Assembly: GCF_002419965.1 (NCBI RefSeq)
Contig: NZ_DIHC01000004.1
Span: 23,054 to 87,053 of the forward strand
Source of the DNA: Pseudomonas sp. UBA5706
GTDB taxonomy: Bacteria; Pseudomonadota; Gammaproteobacteria; Pseudomonadales; Pseudomonadaceae
Direction of reading: 5' to 3'
Length of the DNA: 64,000 nt
Part shown: positions 45,326 through 54,175 of the stretch, piece by piece
Numbering within the stretch: position 1 is the first letter of the stretch
How the letters are laid out: each line of letters starts with the position of its first letter
Program-made: the position numbers and the translations under genes
The notes under the pieces: generated by a model
Told to the model about the DNA's origin: nothing
The model's database searches: none
The model's input: the letters and a program-made list of their open reading frames with translations, nothing else

Positions 45326-46213
45326 ATGAGCTATTCGCCTGAAGCCCTCGAAGCCTTTGTTCAGACCCTCGCGCGGGGGTCTTTCAGCGCCGCTGCCAGG
45401 CGCTTGGGCAAAAGCCAGTCGACCGTCAGCGAAGCCATCTCCCGGCTGGAAATCGACCTGGGCGTCGAGCTGTTCGATCGCTCATCCAGGCATCCGGCAT
45501 TGACCGAGGCTGGCAGAGCGCTGCAAGGCCGCATCGAGGAAGTGCTGGCGGCCTCGGATCAGCTGCGCCGCGCAGCCGGACGTCTGGCCGAAGGCATGGA
45601 GCCGCGCTTGACGCTGGTGTTGTCGGACGCCAATCAGTTCGCTGAATTCGAGGTGCGCATGGCGGAACTGGATCAGCGTTTCCCGGAGCTTGAGCTCGAA
45701 TGCGTGTTCGCCGAGCACGGCGATGCGATCAGCCTGATCCAGAGCGGCAGGGCGTCGCTGGGCCTGCTGTCGGCGCAGGCGGTTTATCCGCCGGAAGTAG
45801 GCCACGCAACCATTGCCGAGCGTGCGGATTTCGGGCTGTTCGTCTCGCTTCGACACCCGTTGGCTGCCGAGGACGAGGTTGATTACCGCAATCTGGCGCA
45901 GCATCGCGCGCTGCGCCTGAACACCCTCGTTGATCAAAGCATTCCCACCAGCGACCTGCCCAATGGCGCCAAGCGCAGTTGGTCGGCGCCGAACTATTTA
46001 CTGCTGATGGACATGGCGATTTTCGGATTCGGCTGGTCGGCCCTGCCGCGCTGGCTGGTGCGCGGCTATGGCCAGGGGCGTTTGAAAGAGCTGCAGGTGC
46101 CAGGCTGGCCGCGCAGTTCAGCGGTCGATGTCATCTGGTCGCGTCAGAAAAGCCTGGGGCCTGCGGGCGCCTGGTTGCTGGATACCCTGCTCGAAGGCCA
46201 GAGCGAGCATTGA
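45326..46213 (+). CDS. LysR-family regulator (AceR-like position)
   Basis: 295 aa. Helix-turn-helix FVQTLARGSFSAAARRLGKS, QSTVSEAISRLEIDLGVELF, then a periplasmic-binding-protein-like effector domain from about residue 90. It is divergent from the PACE efflux gene, with a perfect inverted repeat in between, so it likely activates that gene when it binds a transported biocide or diamine and represses itself. Confidence 0.94.
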   Translation: MSYSPEALEAFVQTLARGSFSAAARRLGKSQSTVSEAISRLEIDLGVELFDRSSRHPALTEAGRALQGRIEEVLAASDQLRRAAGRLAEGMEPRLTLVLSDANQFAEFEVRMAELDQRFPELELECVFAEHGDAISLIQSGRASLGLLSAQAVYPPEVGHATIAERADFGLFVSLRHPLAAEDEVDYRNLAQHRALRLNTLVDQSIPTSDLPNGAKRSWSAPNYLLLMDMAIFGFGWSALPRWLVRGYGQGRLKELQVPGWPRSSAVDVIWSRQKSLGPAGAWLLDTLLEGQSEH

Positions 46214-46447
46214 GCGAGCACATTGGACACTGCGCTGAGTGCGCTGCAGCGTGCCTGTGCCCGGTGGCCATGGGAGTCCGGCTCGCTGACGAGCTGCCGG
46301 GCACTGGCAGTGAACGCTGTCGCCCTGGCCATCAGGCCACCGGTGATAGCAGGTTTTGCCGCGGTGTTGCAGCAGATCGCCGGTCAGGTGAAGCGCCCAT
46401 TCCGGACCGCTCCCGGCCCAGACCAGCCTCCAAGGTTCGGCGGTGGA
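46214..46447. repeat. intergenic region sharing a REP-like core
   Basis: CTGCCGGGCACTGGCAGT at 46294-46311 recurs identically at 63802-63819 inside the large terminal repeat. It folds on itself (CTGCC...GGCAG). Otherwise I see no supported gene between the two convergent LysR genes. Confidence 0.55.
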
Positions 46448-47374
46448 TCAGTCTGCAAGGGCATCCAGCACAAACCCTTGCGGCATCTCCCGCGCATACT
46501 CACCGACCACTTCTCGCGTCAGCCCGACGATATCCTCCACCAGCTCCATCCCTGCGCCCGTGCGCCAACTGGCGACGATGTCCATCACCGGCGGCAGCGG
46601 TACGTTTTCGATCAGCGTCAGCACGCCTTGAGCCAGCTCCCCGCGCACCAAGGTGACCGGCAATGCGCCAATGCCGAAGCCGTCGCGCACCAGCCGGGTG
46701 ATGGCCGAGGCCGAGTTCACGCAGTTGATGCGCGGAGTGACGATGTTAGCCGTGTGCAACATGTTAAGGATGTCCTGATGCGGCCGCGAGTTGCGTGAGA
46801 AGGTGACGATGCGCTGCTGGGCGATGTCTTCGAGCGTCATCCGCGGGCGGTCGAAATCGGAGCCGGTGGGCACCACCCAGTGCAACGGATACCGTGTGAG
46901 CACGGCATTGCGCACCGTATCGAAACGCAGCACGTCGGTCTGAAAGATGATGTCCTGATAGCCTTTTTCCAGCTGCGTACACAGGTTGCTCGCGGTCTCT
47001 GCGGTCAACTCGATCTCCAGGTTCGGGTAACACTTCATCAACCGTGTTACCAACGGACTGAGCCAGGTGTGTATCACCGTATCCATGGCCCCGATGCGGA
47101 TCCGGCCACGCACCTGGTTCGGATCTTTGATCGCCGCTTTCATGTTTTGCATCGTGTCCAGAATGCATTCGGCGTATTCCATCACCCGCAAGCCCTCGCT
47201 GGTCAGCGAAACGCCCTTGGAATCGCGCACGAACAGGCGCACGCCCATCTCGTCCTCCAGGGCGGCGATGCGGCTGGAGATGGACGCCTGTGTGCTGAAC
47301 AGTTTCTCGGCCGTGAGGCGAAAGCTTTTCAGCCGTGCGACCCAGACGAAGGTTTCCAGAAACTTGAGATTCAC
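46448..47374 (-). CDS. LysR-family regulator
   Basis: 308 aa. Helix-turn-helix FVWVARLKSFRLTAEKLFST, QASISSRIAALEDEMGVRLF and an effector domain from about residue 92 (IRIGAMDTVIHTWL). It is divergent from the DUF969/DUF979 transporter pair and most likely regulates it. The ATG at 47374 begins the usual MNLKFLETF start. Confidence 0.93.
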   Translation of the reverse strand: MNLKFLETFVWVARLKSFRLTAEKLFSTQASISSRIAALEDEMGVRLFVRDSKGVSLTSEGLRVMEYAECILDTMQNMKAAIKDPNQVRGRIRIGAMDTVIHTWLSPLVTRLMKCYPNLEIELTAETASNLCTQLEKGYQDIIFQTDVLRFDTVRNAVLTRYPLHWVVPTGSDFDRPRMTLEDIAQQRIVTFSRNSRPHQDILNMLHTANIVTPRINCVNSASAITRLVRDGFGIGALPVTLVRGELAQGVLTLIENVPLPPVMDIVASWRTGAGMELVEDIVGLTREVVGEYAREMPQGFVLDALAD

Positions 47375-47669
47375 CGAGCGATTTCCTTGAACGATTGAGG
47401 GAGGACCACGGGTTGCAAAAGCCTGTGCAATACGTCGTCGGCATGAAGGGTTCAGTCAGATCTGCCACTCAGGCAGCAGGTTACATGCCAGCTCCCGAAC
47501 AGAAATTTTTATCGGGCATAGCGGTTTTTTCCCGCTGGACGCCGCACCCGACCTGCCCAAAGATGACTTTTGAACGGTGTCGTGCTGCTGATCGCGACAG
47601 TTGGCAAGCCGCGCTGTTTCCCCGGTATCCACTGGAGCGGCGTATTCGAATAACAAAGAGATTTCAATC

Positions 47670-48398
47670 ATGCAAACCGCTACCAATCTCTGGCCGCTGC
47701 TGGGGGTGCTGGTCATCGTTCTGGGCTTTGTCCTGCGTTGCAACCCGCTGCTGGTGGTCGCCGTCGCTGCGCTGGCCACAGGACTTGCCGCCAGCATGTC
47801 GCTGGAAACAATACTGGCGACCATCGGCAGCGGCTTCATCAAAACCCGGACCTTGCCGCTGATCATCCTGCTGCCGCTGGCGGTCATCGGCCTACTGGAA
47901 CGCCATGGTCTGCGGCTGCATGCGCAGAACTGGATCGCGCGATTCACCAGCGCCACCGCCGGGCGTCTGTTGATCGCCTACCTGTTCGTGCGCGAAGCCA
48001 CCGCGGCCCTGGGCCTGACCAGCCTGGGTGGACACCCGCAGATGGTTCGCCCTCTGCTCGCGCCGATGGCCGAGGGCGCTGCCGAATCGAGGTTTGGCAA
48101 GTTACCGCAAGCCCTGCGCATCAAGCTGCTGGCATTGTGCGCAGCGACCGACAACGTCGGGCTGTTCTTTGGTGAAGACATCTTCGTGGCCTTTGGCGCG
48201 ATCGCCTTGATGCACACCTTCCTTCTGGGGGCCGGCATCAATGTCGAGCCGATGCACATCGCGGTCTGGGGCATCCCCACCGCCCTCTGCGCTTTCGTGA
48301 TCCATGCCATTCGCCTGTATCGATTCGACCAACGCTTGAACCGTGAACTGCAGGCACTGCCGCGCACCTCCCCGGCAACCCCGAAGGCCACGTCATGA
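47670..48398 (+). CDS. DUF969 transporter subunit (5-oxoproline type)
   Basis: 242 aa, hydrophobic, five or six membrane segments. LWPLLGVLVIVLGFVLRCNP and the conserved LFVREATAALGLTSLGGHPQ, then CAATDNVGLFFGEDIFVAFG are the DUF969 signatures. The family is linked to uptake of 5-oxoproline together with DUF979. It is the first gene of a coupled pair (ATGA overlap). The pyroglutamyl-peptidase gene that often follows is not present here. Confidence 0.9.
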   Translation: MQTATNLWPLLGVLVIVLGFVLRCNPLLVVAVAALATGLAASMSLETILATIGSGFIKTRTLPLIILLPLAVIGLLERHGLRLHAQNWIARFTSATAGRLLIAYLFVREATAALGLTSLGGHPQMVRPLLAPMAEGAAESRFGKLPQALRIKLLALCAATDNVGLFFGEDIFVAFGAIALMHTFLLGAGINVEPMHIAVWGIPTALCAFVIHAIRLYRFDQRLNRELQALPRTSPATPKATS

Positions 48399-49345
48399 TC
48401 CTGTCCATTCAATACCTGTACTGGCTGGCCGGGGTGATCCTGGCGATCACTGCGTACATGACCGTCACCGACCGCAGCAACCCCAAACGCTGGACCACCG
48501 GGTTGTTCTGGGGCCTGTTTGCCGTGGCGTTTCTGGCCGGTGAGCGGATGCCGCCGGTCTGGGTGGGTGTCGGTGTGCTGGTGATGGCGCTGATCGCAGG
48601 TTTTGGCGGGGTGGGCTTCGGTCAGCACGATAGCCTGCCGGACAAGGCCCGGCGAGCAAGCGCCGCACGCTTGAAGAACACGCTGTTCATCCCGGCGCTG
48701 GCGATACCGCTGGTGACGGTATTCGGCGCCCTGGTGCTGAAAAACATCCGCTTCGGCGATGTATTTCTGCTTGATCCGGCCAACAGCACCTTCGTCTCCC
48801 TGGGGATCGGCAGCCTGGTCGCATTGGCGCTGGCGTGCTGCTTGACCCGCGACACCCCGGTGCAGGCCATGCGCGAGTCACGGCGCCTGACCGAAGCGCT
48901 GGGTTGGGCGCTGGTATTGCCGCAGATGTTGGCGATGCTGGGCTTGATGTTCAATGACGCGGGCGTGGGCAAGGCTGTGGCGCATCTGGCGACAGCGTAT
49001 ATCAACCTGGACGTGCGTCTGGTCGCGGTGATGGTCTACGTGCTCGGCATGGCACTGTTCACGGTTGTCATGGGCAATGGGTTCGCGGCGTTCCCGGTGA
49101 TTACGGGCGGCATCGGCGTACCGGTGCTGGTGGGTGTATATGGTGCCGACCCTGCGGTCATGGCCGCCATCGGCATGTTCTCCGGTTACTGCGGCACGCT
49201 GATGACACCCATGGCGGCGAACTACAACATCATTCCCGCCGCGTTGCTGGAGCTGCCGGATAAATACGCGGTGATCAAGGCGCAGATCCCTACGGCGCTG
49301 GCGATGCTGGTGGCCAATATCGTGCTGCTGTATGTGCTGATGTAG
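48395..49345 (+). CDS. DUF979 transporter subunit (5-oxoproline type)
   Basis: 316 aa with about nine hydrophobic segments. SIQYLYWLAGVILAITAYMT at the start, GNGFAAFPVITGGIGVP and GYCGTLMTPMAANYNIIPAA are DUF979 signatures. It forms the second half of the presumed 5-oxoproline permease. It is translated by overlap with DUF969. Confidence 0.9.
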   Translation: MILSIQYLYWLAGVILAITAYMTVTDRSNPKRWTTGLFWGLFAVAFLAGERMPPVWVGVGVLVMALIAGFGGVGFGQHDSLPDKARRASAARLKNTLFIPALAIPLVTVFGALVLKNIRFGDVFLLDPANSTFVSLGIGSLVALALACCLTRDTPVQAMRESRRLTEALGWALVLPQMLAMLGLMFNDAGVGKAVAHLATAYINLDVRLVAVMVYVLGMALFTVVMGNGFAAFPVITGGIGVPVLVGVYGADPAVMAAIGMFSGYCGTLMTPMAANYNIIPAALLELPDKYAVIKAQIPTALAMLVANIVLLYVLM

Positions 49346-49370
49346 CGCCCGCGCCTGGTTGAGAAGCTGT

Positions 49371-49438
49371 TGCGGCAGTCCGGCTTGCCGGTGGCGTCGA
49401 CCTCAGTAACGCCACCTCACGCAAGCCAGACTGCGACA
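49371..49438. repeat. REP-like inverted repeat
   Basis: A 26-base arm beginning TGCGGCAGTCCGGCTTGC pairs imperfectly with the segment 49410-49438 across a loop TCGACCTCAGTAA. It shares the CGGCTTG and GTGGCG cores with the repeats at 24546, 33181 and 53163. Confidence 0.75.
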
Positions 49439-49567
49439 GAGGTCGCGTAACCTCCAAGCGAGCAGATGCAGGTTTTCGGGCGGCTGAAAACCGCCTAACG
49501 CAAACGATTGCGACTACCGGCTGTCAGTATTCCTCGGCAACCCGGAGCCCTCTGGATCAACGCTTTC

Positions 49568-49600
49568 AAAGGGTCAGGCAGTGATGTTTGACCCTTTTTT
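49568..49600 (+). terminator. rho-independent terminator
   Basis: AAAGGGTCA at 49568-49576 pairs perfectly with TGACCCTTT at 49589-49597, followed by three more T. It is 220 bases past the DUF979 stop and shields the deoxyribose operon. Confidence 0.85.
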
Positions 49601-49652
49601 ATGAGCGGCATACAACAGCCCCACAAAATACAGGTTGAATAGTCACAACAAA

Positions 49653-49668
49653 TGTTATTTAAATAACA
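49653..49668. promoter_or_regulatory. operator of the kinase-permease operon
   Basis: TGTTATTTAAATAACA is a perfect 16-base palindrome 51 bases before the kinase ATG. A near copy, TGTTATATAAATAACA, stands between the DeoR-type repressor and deoC (54076-54091). It is likely bound by that repressor. Confidence 0.8.
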
Positions 49669-49719
49669 AAAATAGTGACGCCCAGTGCCTGCTGTGGTGT
49701 AGATAAGGTAATGACACAC

Positions 49720-50640
49720 ATGAACAAAATCGCAGTCATCGGCAGCAATATGGTGGATTTGATCACCTACATCGACCGGATGCCGGCCCAGGGTGAAACC
49801 CTCGAAGCGCCGAACTTCGCCATGGGCTGCGGCGGCAAGGGCGCCAATCAAGCCATCGCGGCGGCCAAGCTCGGCGCTGATGTGCTCATGCTGAGCAAGG
49901 TCGGGGACGACATGTTTGCTGACAACACCCTGGCCAACTTCCAGCGTTTTGGCATCGACGCGCAATTCGTGCAACGGGTGCCTGGCGTGTCCAGCGGTGT
50001 GGCGCCGATCTTCGTGCAGAGCGACTCGCACAACAGCATTCTCATCGTCAAAGGCGCCAATGCCCACCTCATGCCTGCCGACATCGACGCCGCTCAGGCC
50101 GCCTTGCGCGATTGCAAGCTGATCGTCCTGCAGCTGGAAATCGAGTTGGAGACCGTTTACCACGCCATCGAATTCGCCAAGGCCAACGGCATTCCCGTGC
50201 TGCTTAATCCGGCGCCTGCGGTCAAGGGCCTGAGCCGCGAGCACCTGTTGCAACTGGACTTCTTCATCCCTAACGAAAGCGAGCTGGCGCTGATCACCGG
50301 GCGCGTCGTTGACTCGCTGGAATCGGCCCGCACGGCCGCCTTGCAACTGGTGCAGGACGGCATTCGCCACGTCATCGTGACCTTGGGTGAGAAGGGCGCG
50401 CTGTACGTCGGTGAAGAGGGCGAGTTCCGCATCGAGGGCATCAAGGTCAACGCCCGCGACACCACTGGCGCGGGCGATGCCTTCATTGGTTGCTTCGCCC
50501 ATCACTGGAGCCAGGATGGCGACATACGCCGCGCCATGACTCAGGCCGTTGCGTATTCGGCCTGCTCGGTCACCGGGCTCGGCACCCAGAGTTCCTATCC
50601 GGACGCTGCCACGTTCGGGCAATTCCTCGACACCCTTTAG
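49720..50640 (+). CDS. deoK: ribokinase-family sugar kinase, probable deoxyribokinase
   Basis: 306 aa PfkB-type kinase. The sugar-binding start KIAVIGSNMVDLITYIDRMP is followed by MGCGGKGANQAIAAAKLGAD and the ATP/catalytic motif NARDTTGAGDAFIGCFAHH. The context of deoC, a FucP-like permease and a DeoR-type repressor points to D-2-deoxyribose rather than ribose; product deoxyribose-5-phosphate is the DeoC substrate. AAGG is 11 bases before the ATG at 49720; the ATG at 49711 is too close to it. Confidence 0.88.
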   Translation: MNKIAVIGSNMVDLITYIDRMPAQGETLEAPNFAMGCGGKGANQAIAAAKLGADVLMLSKVGDDMFADNTLANFQRFGIDAQFVQRVPGVSSGVAPIFVQSDSHNSILIVKGANAHLMPADIDAAQAALRDCKLIVLQLEIELETVYHAIEFAKANGIPVLLNPAPAVKGLSREHLLQLDFFIPNESELALITGRVVDSLESARTAALQLVQDGIRHVIVTLGEKGALYVGEEGEFRIEGIKVNARDTTGAGDAFIGCFAHHWSQDGDIRRAMTQAVAYSACSVTGLGTQSSYPDAATFGQFLDTL

Positions 50641-50719
50641 TCAATCAAGCGCTGCCGCACCTTTGCCGGTCGCAAGGCCGGCGGGGCGGGGTATTTCCTG
50701 TACTTCACGGAGAACAACA

Positions 50720-52051
50720 ATGACAAAGCCCGCGCTGCAACAATCCCCGGACGGGTTCTACCTGAACCGCACACCCTGGTTCGCCTTCCTGCTGCTGTGC
50801 TGTTGCTTTGCGCTGTGGGCGGCAGCGGCGAGCATGAATGACGTGCTCATCGCGCACTTCAAGAAAGCCTTCCTGCTCAGCGATTTCCAGACTGCGTTCG
50901 TGCAGTCGGCGTTCTATCTGGGCTACTTCTTCGTGGCTATTCCGGCGGCCATGGTCGTGCGGCATTTCAGCTACAAAACCACCATCCTCATTGGCCTGTT
51001 GCTGTACATGGGGGGCTGCTCGCTGTTCTTCCCGGCCGCCTCGATGGCCAAGTACGGCATGTTCCTGATGGCGCTATTCGTCATCGCCGCCGGCCTGTCG
51101 TTCCTGGAAACCGCCTGTAATACCTACTCAACGCTGATGGGCCCGCGTGAAACAGGTACTCGTCGCCTGAACATTTCGCAGACCTTCCACCCGTTTGGCG
51201 CCATGGCCGGGGTGTACGTCGGCAGCTTCGTGATGTTCAAGGACACCGACGCCACGCGCGAACAACTGACTCAAATGAGCGCCTCCGACGCGGCAGTCCA
51301 GCAGTTGCAGATGATCCAGTCGACCCTGCTGCCGTACAAATGGATGATCGCGGTATTGATCCTGATGTTCGTGCTGATCGCTTTCACCAGGTTTCCGGCC
51401 TGCAAAGGCACCCTGCAGAACAACGTCAAGAAGAGCAGCATCGGCCAGAGCCTTTCGCGGCTGTGGCGCAACCCGCGCTTCACGTTTGGCGTGCTGGCGC
51501 AATTCCTGTATGTCGGGGCGCAAGTAGGGGTGTGGAGTTTCACCATTCGCCTGGCCATGCAAATGGGCGGCATGAATGAGCGCAGCGCCTCGTGGTTCCT
51601 GCTGACCACCTTTGCTGCGTACTTCGTCGGCAAGATGATCGCCAACCTGCTGATGCGCAAACTGCACCCGGCCAAGGTGCTGGCCATCTACGGTGTGCTG
51701 ACCATCGTGCTGCTGGCCTACACCATCCTGGTGCCGAACATCAGTGCGGTATACGCGGCGGTGGGCGTGAGCATTTTCCTTGGTCCGTGCTGGCCGACCA
51801 TTTATGGATTGACCATCGATGGCCTGGGCGAGGACACCGGTGTCGGCGGCTCGTTGCTGGTGATGAGCATCGTCGGTGGCGGCGTGATGCCAATCTTCCA
51901 GGGCCTGCTGTCCGACGCCACCCACGGCAACATGCAGATCGCCTACGTGGTCCCGCTGCTGTGCTTTGTGGTGATCGTCGCCTACGCCATCAAATGCATG
52001 CGTGATCCGCGCAGCGAGACGGCGCCGGTGGGCGCGGTGACCGCATCATGA
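50720..52051 (+). CDS. deoP: FucP-like MFS sugar permease, probable deoxyribose transporter
   Basis: 443 aa with 12 membrane segments. FQTAFVQSAFYLGYFFVAIP, FLETACNTYSTLMGPRETGT and LNISQTFHPFGAMAGVYVGS are hallmarks of the fucose/galactose:H+ symporter group. GGAG before the ATG at 50720 sets the start. It sits 79 bases after the kinase and overlaps the next gene by ATGA. Together with the kinase it corresponds to the deoKP part of the Salmonella deoQKPX operon. Confidence 0.88.
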   Translation: MTKPALQQSPDGFYLNRTPWFAFLLLCCCFALWAAAASMNDVLIAHFKKAFLLSDFQTAFVQSAFYLGYFFVAIPAAMVVRHFSYKTTILIGLLLYMGGCSLFFPAASMAKYGMFLMALFVIAAGLSFLETACNTYSTLMGPRETGTRRLNISQTFHPFGAMAGVYVGSFVMFKDTDATREQLTQMSASDAAVQQLQMIQSTLLPYKWMIAVLILMFVLIAFTRFPACKGTLQNNVKKSSIGQSLSRLWRNPRFTFGVLAQFLYVGAQVGVWSFTIRLAMQMGGMNERSASWFLLTTFAAYFVGKMIANLLMRKLHPAKVLAIYGVLTIVLLAYTILVPNISAVYAAVGVSIFLGPCWPTIYGLTIDGLGEDTGVGGSLLVMSIVGGGVMPIFQGLLSDATHGNMQIAYVVPLLCFVVIVAYAIKCMRDPRSETAPVGAVTAS

Positions 52052-53118
52052 CCACGACTATTGCCTTGTTTGCCGAGCTGTTCGCGGGTGGTGAAAAGAC
52101 CCTGCTGGAATCCGCTGACTTTCGTGTGCTGGCCTGGACCTACCCCAGCGGGGTGAAGGCGCTGGCGCTGGAGAACACGCGTGGCCGAGTGGTGGTGCTG
52201 CCGTATCAGGGGCAGATGGTCTGGTCGGCAGTGTTCGACGGCTGCGACCTGACCATGCGCAACATGTTCGAGCAGCCGCGTCCGAGTCCGACCGTGATCG
52301 GCACCTATGGCTGTTTCATGTTCCACAGCGGCATCCTGCGCAACGGCTGCCCGACGCCTGAAGACGATCACGCCTTGCACGGCGAGATGCCCTGCGCACC
52401 GATGGACAGCGCCTGGCTGGAAGTCGGCGAGGACGAGGCGGGCAATTTTCTGCGGGTTGGCGGCGAGTATGAATACGTGATGGGCTTTGGCGATCACTAC
52501 CGCGCCCGCCCTCGGGTAACCCTGCGCGCAGGCTCGGCGCTGTTCGACGTCGGCATGGACGTGCGCAACCTGGCCGGCAAGCCGATGGAGCTGATGTACA
52601 TGGCACACATGAACTACGCCTACGTGGCGAACGGCCGTTTCGACGAGCCTTTGGGTGTCGAACGCACACGGGTGCGCAGCAGCGTGCCGGCCCATGTGAA
52701 GCCAACGCCTGCGTGGTCGGCGTACATCACCGAGCTGACGGAAGACGCCTCGCGCCTGCAGACCCTCGATACACCCGAGCTGTACGACCCTGAGATCGTG
52801 TGCTTTTTCGATGGCGTGAAGGCCGATGCGAATGGCGATGCGCATTTCCTGCTCAAGCACCCTGAGGGTGCGGCGTTCTACACCCGCTATAAGCCTGTGC
52901 AGTTCGAACACGCCGCGCGCTGGATCCTGCACAACGCCGATCAGCAAGTGGCGGCATTCGTCCTGCCCGCGACCTGCGAGCCGGAGGGCTATCTGGCGGA
53001 AAAGGCCAAGGGCAATGTGCGGGTACTGGACGCGGGGCAGGATGCTTCGTTCAGTGTGACCACGGGCTACCTGGCGGCTACGGAAGTGCTGCAACTTGAA
53101 AACGCTTTGAAACACTGA
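52048..53118 (+). CDS. DeoX-like aldose-epimerase-fold protein (DUF4432 type)
   Basis: 356 aa beta-rich protein. GRVVVLPYQGQMVWSAVFDG, GCFMFHSGILRNGCPTPEDD and YMAHMNYAYVANGRF resemble the galactose-mutarotase fold of the DUF4432 family, with His residues in the likely active site. In deoQKPX-type operons a protein of this kind is the last gene (DeoX); a mutarotase role for deoxyribose is plausible but not shown. Coupled to the permease by overlap. Confidence 0.8.
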   Translation: MTTTIALFAELFAGGEKTLLESADFRVLAWTYPSGVKALALENTRGRVVVLPYQGQMVWSAVFDGCDLTMRNMFEQPRPSPTVIGTYGCFMFHSGILRNGCPTPEDDHALHGEMPCAPMDSAWLEVGEDEAGNFLRVGGEYEYVMGFGDHYRARPRVTLRAGSALFDVGMDVRNLAGKPMELMYMAHMNYAYVANGRFDEPLGVERTRVRSSVPAHVKPTPAWSAYITELTEDASRLQTLDTPELYDPEIVCFFDGVKADANGDAHFLLKHPEGAAFYTRYKPVQFEHAARWILHNADQQVAAFVLPATCEPEGYLAEKAKGNVRVLDAGQDASFSVTTGYLAATEVLQLENALKH

Positions 53119-53162
53119 CGATCACGCTAGACATTCGACGCGACCGTCGCGTTGCACTCGGT

Positions 53163-53235
53163 CCCTGTAGCCGTCCGGTTTACCGGCGGCGCGATCATAA
53201 GAACGCCACCGTCACTAAGCCGGGCGGCTACAGGG
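53163..53235. repeat. REP-like inverted repeat
   Basis: Arms of about 29 bases start CCCTGTAGCCGTCCGG and end CCGGGCGGCTACAGGG, with mismatches inside. The loop holds GCGATCATAAGAACGCC, sharing 13 bases with the loop at 24567. It separates the convergent DeoX-like and repressor genes. Confidence 0.85.
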
Positions 53236-53264
53236 CCAGTGTCTGACCTGACGCTGGCGACTGA

Positions 53265-54035
53265 TCACACTACCAACTGCGCCCCATACCCCTGAATCAG
53301 GTCGCGATACGGTTTTGGCACTTTTTTATCGGTGACCACCACGTGGAACTGCTCGAGGGTCGCGAAATGCGCGGTGCGCACCGCATCGAATTTCGAATGG
53401 TCGGCCAGCAACATGCAATGCCGCGCCTGACGCAAGACCTTCTGCTTGACCTCGACCTCGTTGAAGTTGAAGCAGGTCACGCCGAATTCGTCGCTGACAC
53501 CGGCCGCCGACACGAACGCCCAGGTCAAGCGGATGCCATCCAGAATGCTGGCTTCGCTGTGGTGCTCGAACACCTGGTTCTTGCGATGGAAACTGCCGCC
53601 GCACAGCACGATCTGGCAATTGGGCTTGTGCTGCAGTTTGAGCAGGACATTGAGCGAGTTACACACCGCGGTGAACTCAAGCTCATCGGGAATGAAATCG
53701 ATGACGAACGGCAGGGTAGTGCCGCAATCGAAAAACACCGTGTCGCCCGGTTGGATGAACGCGGCGGCCAGTTTGCCGATGCGGCGTTTCTCTTCGACGT
53801 GGCGGGTGCCTTGCTCACTGACCTTGTATTCGCTGGCCTCGGCGGGGTCGAACGCCAGAGTGATGTGTCCACCGAGCAACTGAAACTTCTCCGGGTGCCG
53901 ACCCAGGTCGCGACGCAGGGTCATCTCCGAGACATCCAGCAGCGCCGCCATTTCACGCAGGTGAATGGCTTTCTGGTCCTGAAGGGCTTGCTGGATCAAT
54001 TTGATGCGATCGGATTTTTTACTGTCCACAGGCAT
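53265..54035 (-). CDS. DeoR-family repressor (DeoQ-like)
   Basis: 256 aa. N-terminal winged helix (LIQQALQDQKAIHLREMAAL, DVSEMTLRRDLGRHPEKF), then the DeoR sensor domain with the sugar-phosphate loop FFDCGTTLPFVIDF and VLCGGSFHRKNQVF. It probably binds deoxyribose-5-phosphate. It faces the kinase operon and is divergent from deoC, with matching palindromes at both promoters. Confidence 0.93.
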   Translation of the reverse strand: MPVDSKKSDRIKLIQQALQDQKAIHLREMAALLDVSEMTLRRDLGRHPEKFQLLGGHITLAFDPAEASEYKVSEQGTRHVEEKRRIGKLAAAFIQPGDTVFFDCGTTLPFVIDFIPDELEFTAVCNSLNVLLKLQHKPNCQIVLCGGSFHRKNQVFEHHSEASILDGIRLTWAFVSAAGVSDEFGVTCFNFNEVEVKQKVLRQARHCMLLADHSKFDAVRTAHFATLEQFHVVVTDKKVPKPYRDLIQGYGAQLVV

Positions 54036-54054
54036 TCCGGCTATCGATTAAATA

Positions 54055-54092
54055 TGGTAAAAAAATAACATTTACTGTTATATAAATAACAG
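54055..54092. promoter_or_regulatory. operator between the DeoR-type repressor and deoC
   Basis: CTG-TTATATAAATAA-CAG at 54075-54092 contains TGTTATATAAATAACA (one mismatch from a perfect palindrome, and one base from the site at 49653). A further half-site AAATAACA lies at 54063-54070. The tight position next to the repressor start suggests autoregulation as well as control of deoC. Confidence 0.8.
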
Positions 54093-54175
54093 AATATATT
54101 ACCCACGGGTTGGCAGCATAAAGCTTGTTGCGCATCACCGCCCAAGAGTCGTCAACGACTGATCCGCTCTCTAAT

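Noticed and set aside
46144..46447. Complement frames after the LysR gene that look faintly protein-like
   Set aside because: No start, no ribosome site and no recognisable family; the stretch contains a repeat core instead.
49495..50622. 375-codon frame antisense to the sugar kinase
   Set aside because: Crosses the operator and terminator of the deoxyribose operon and has no domain; shadow frame.
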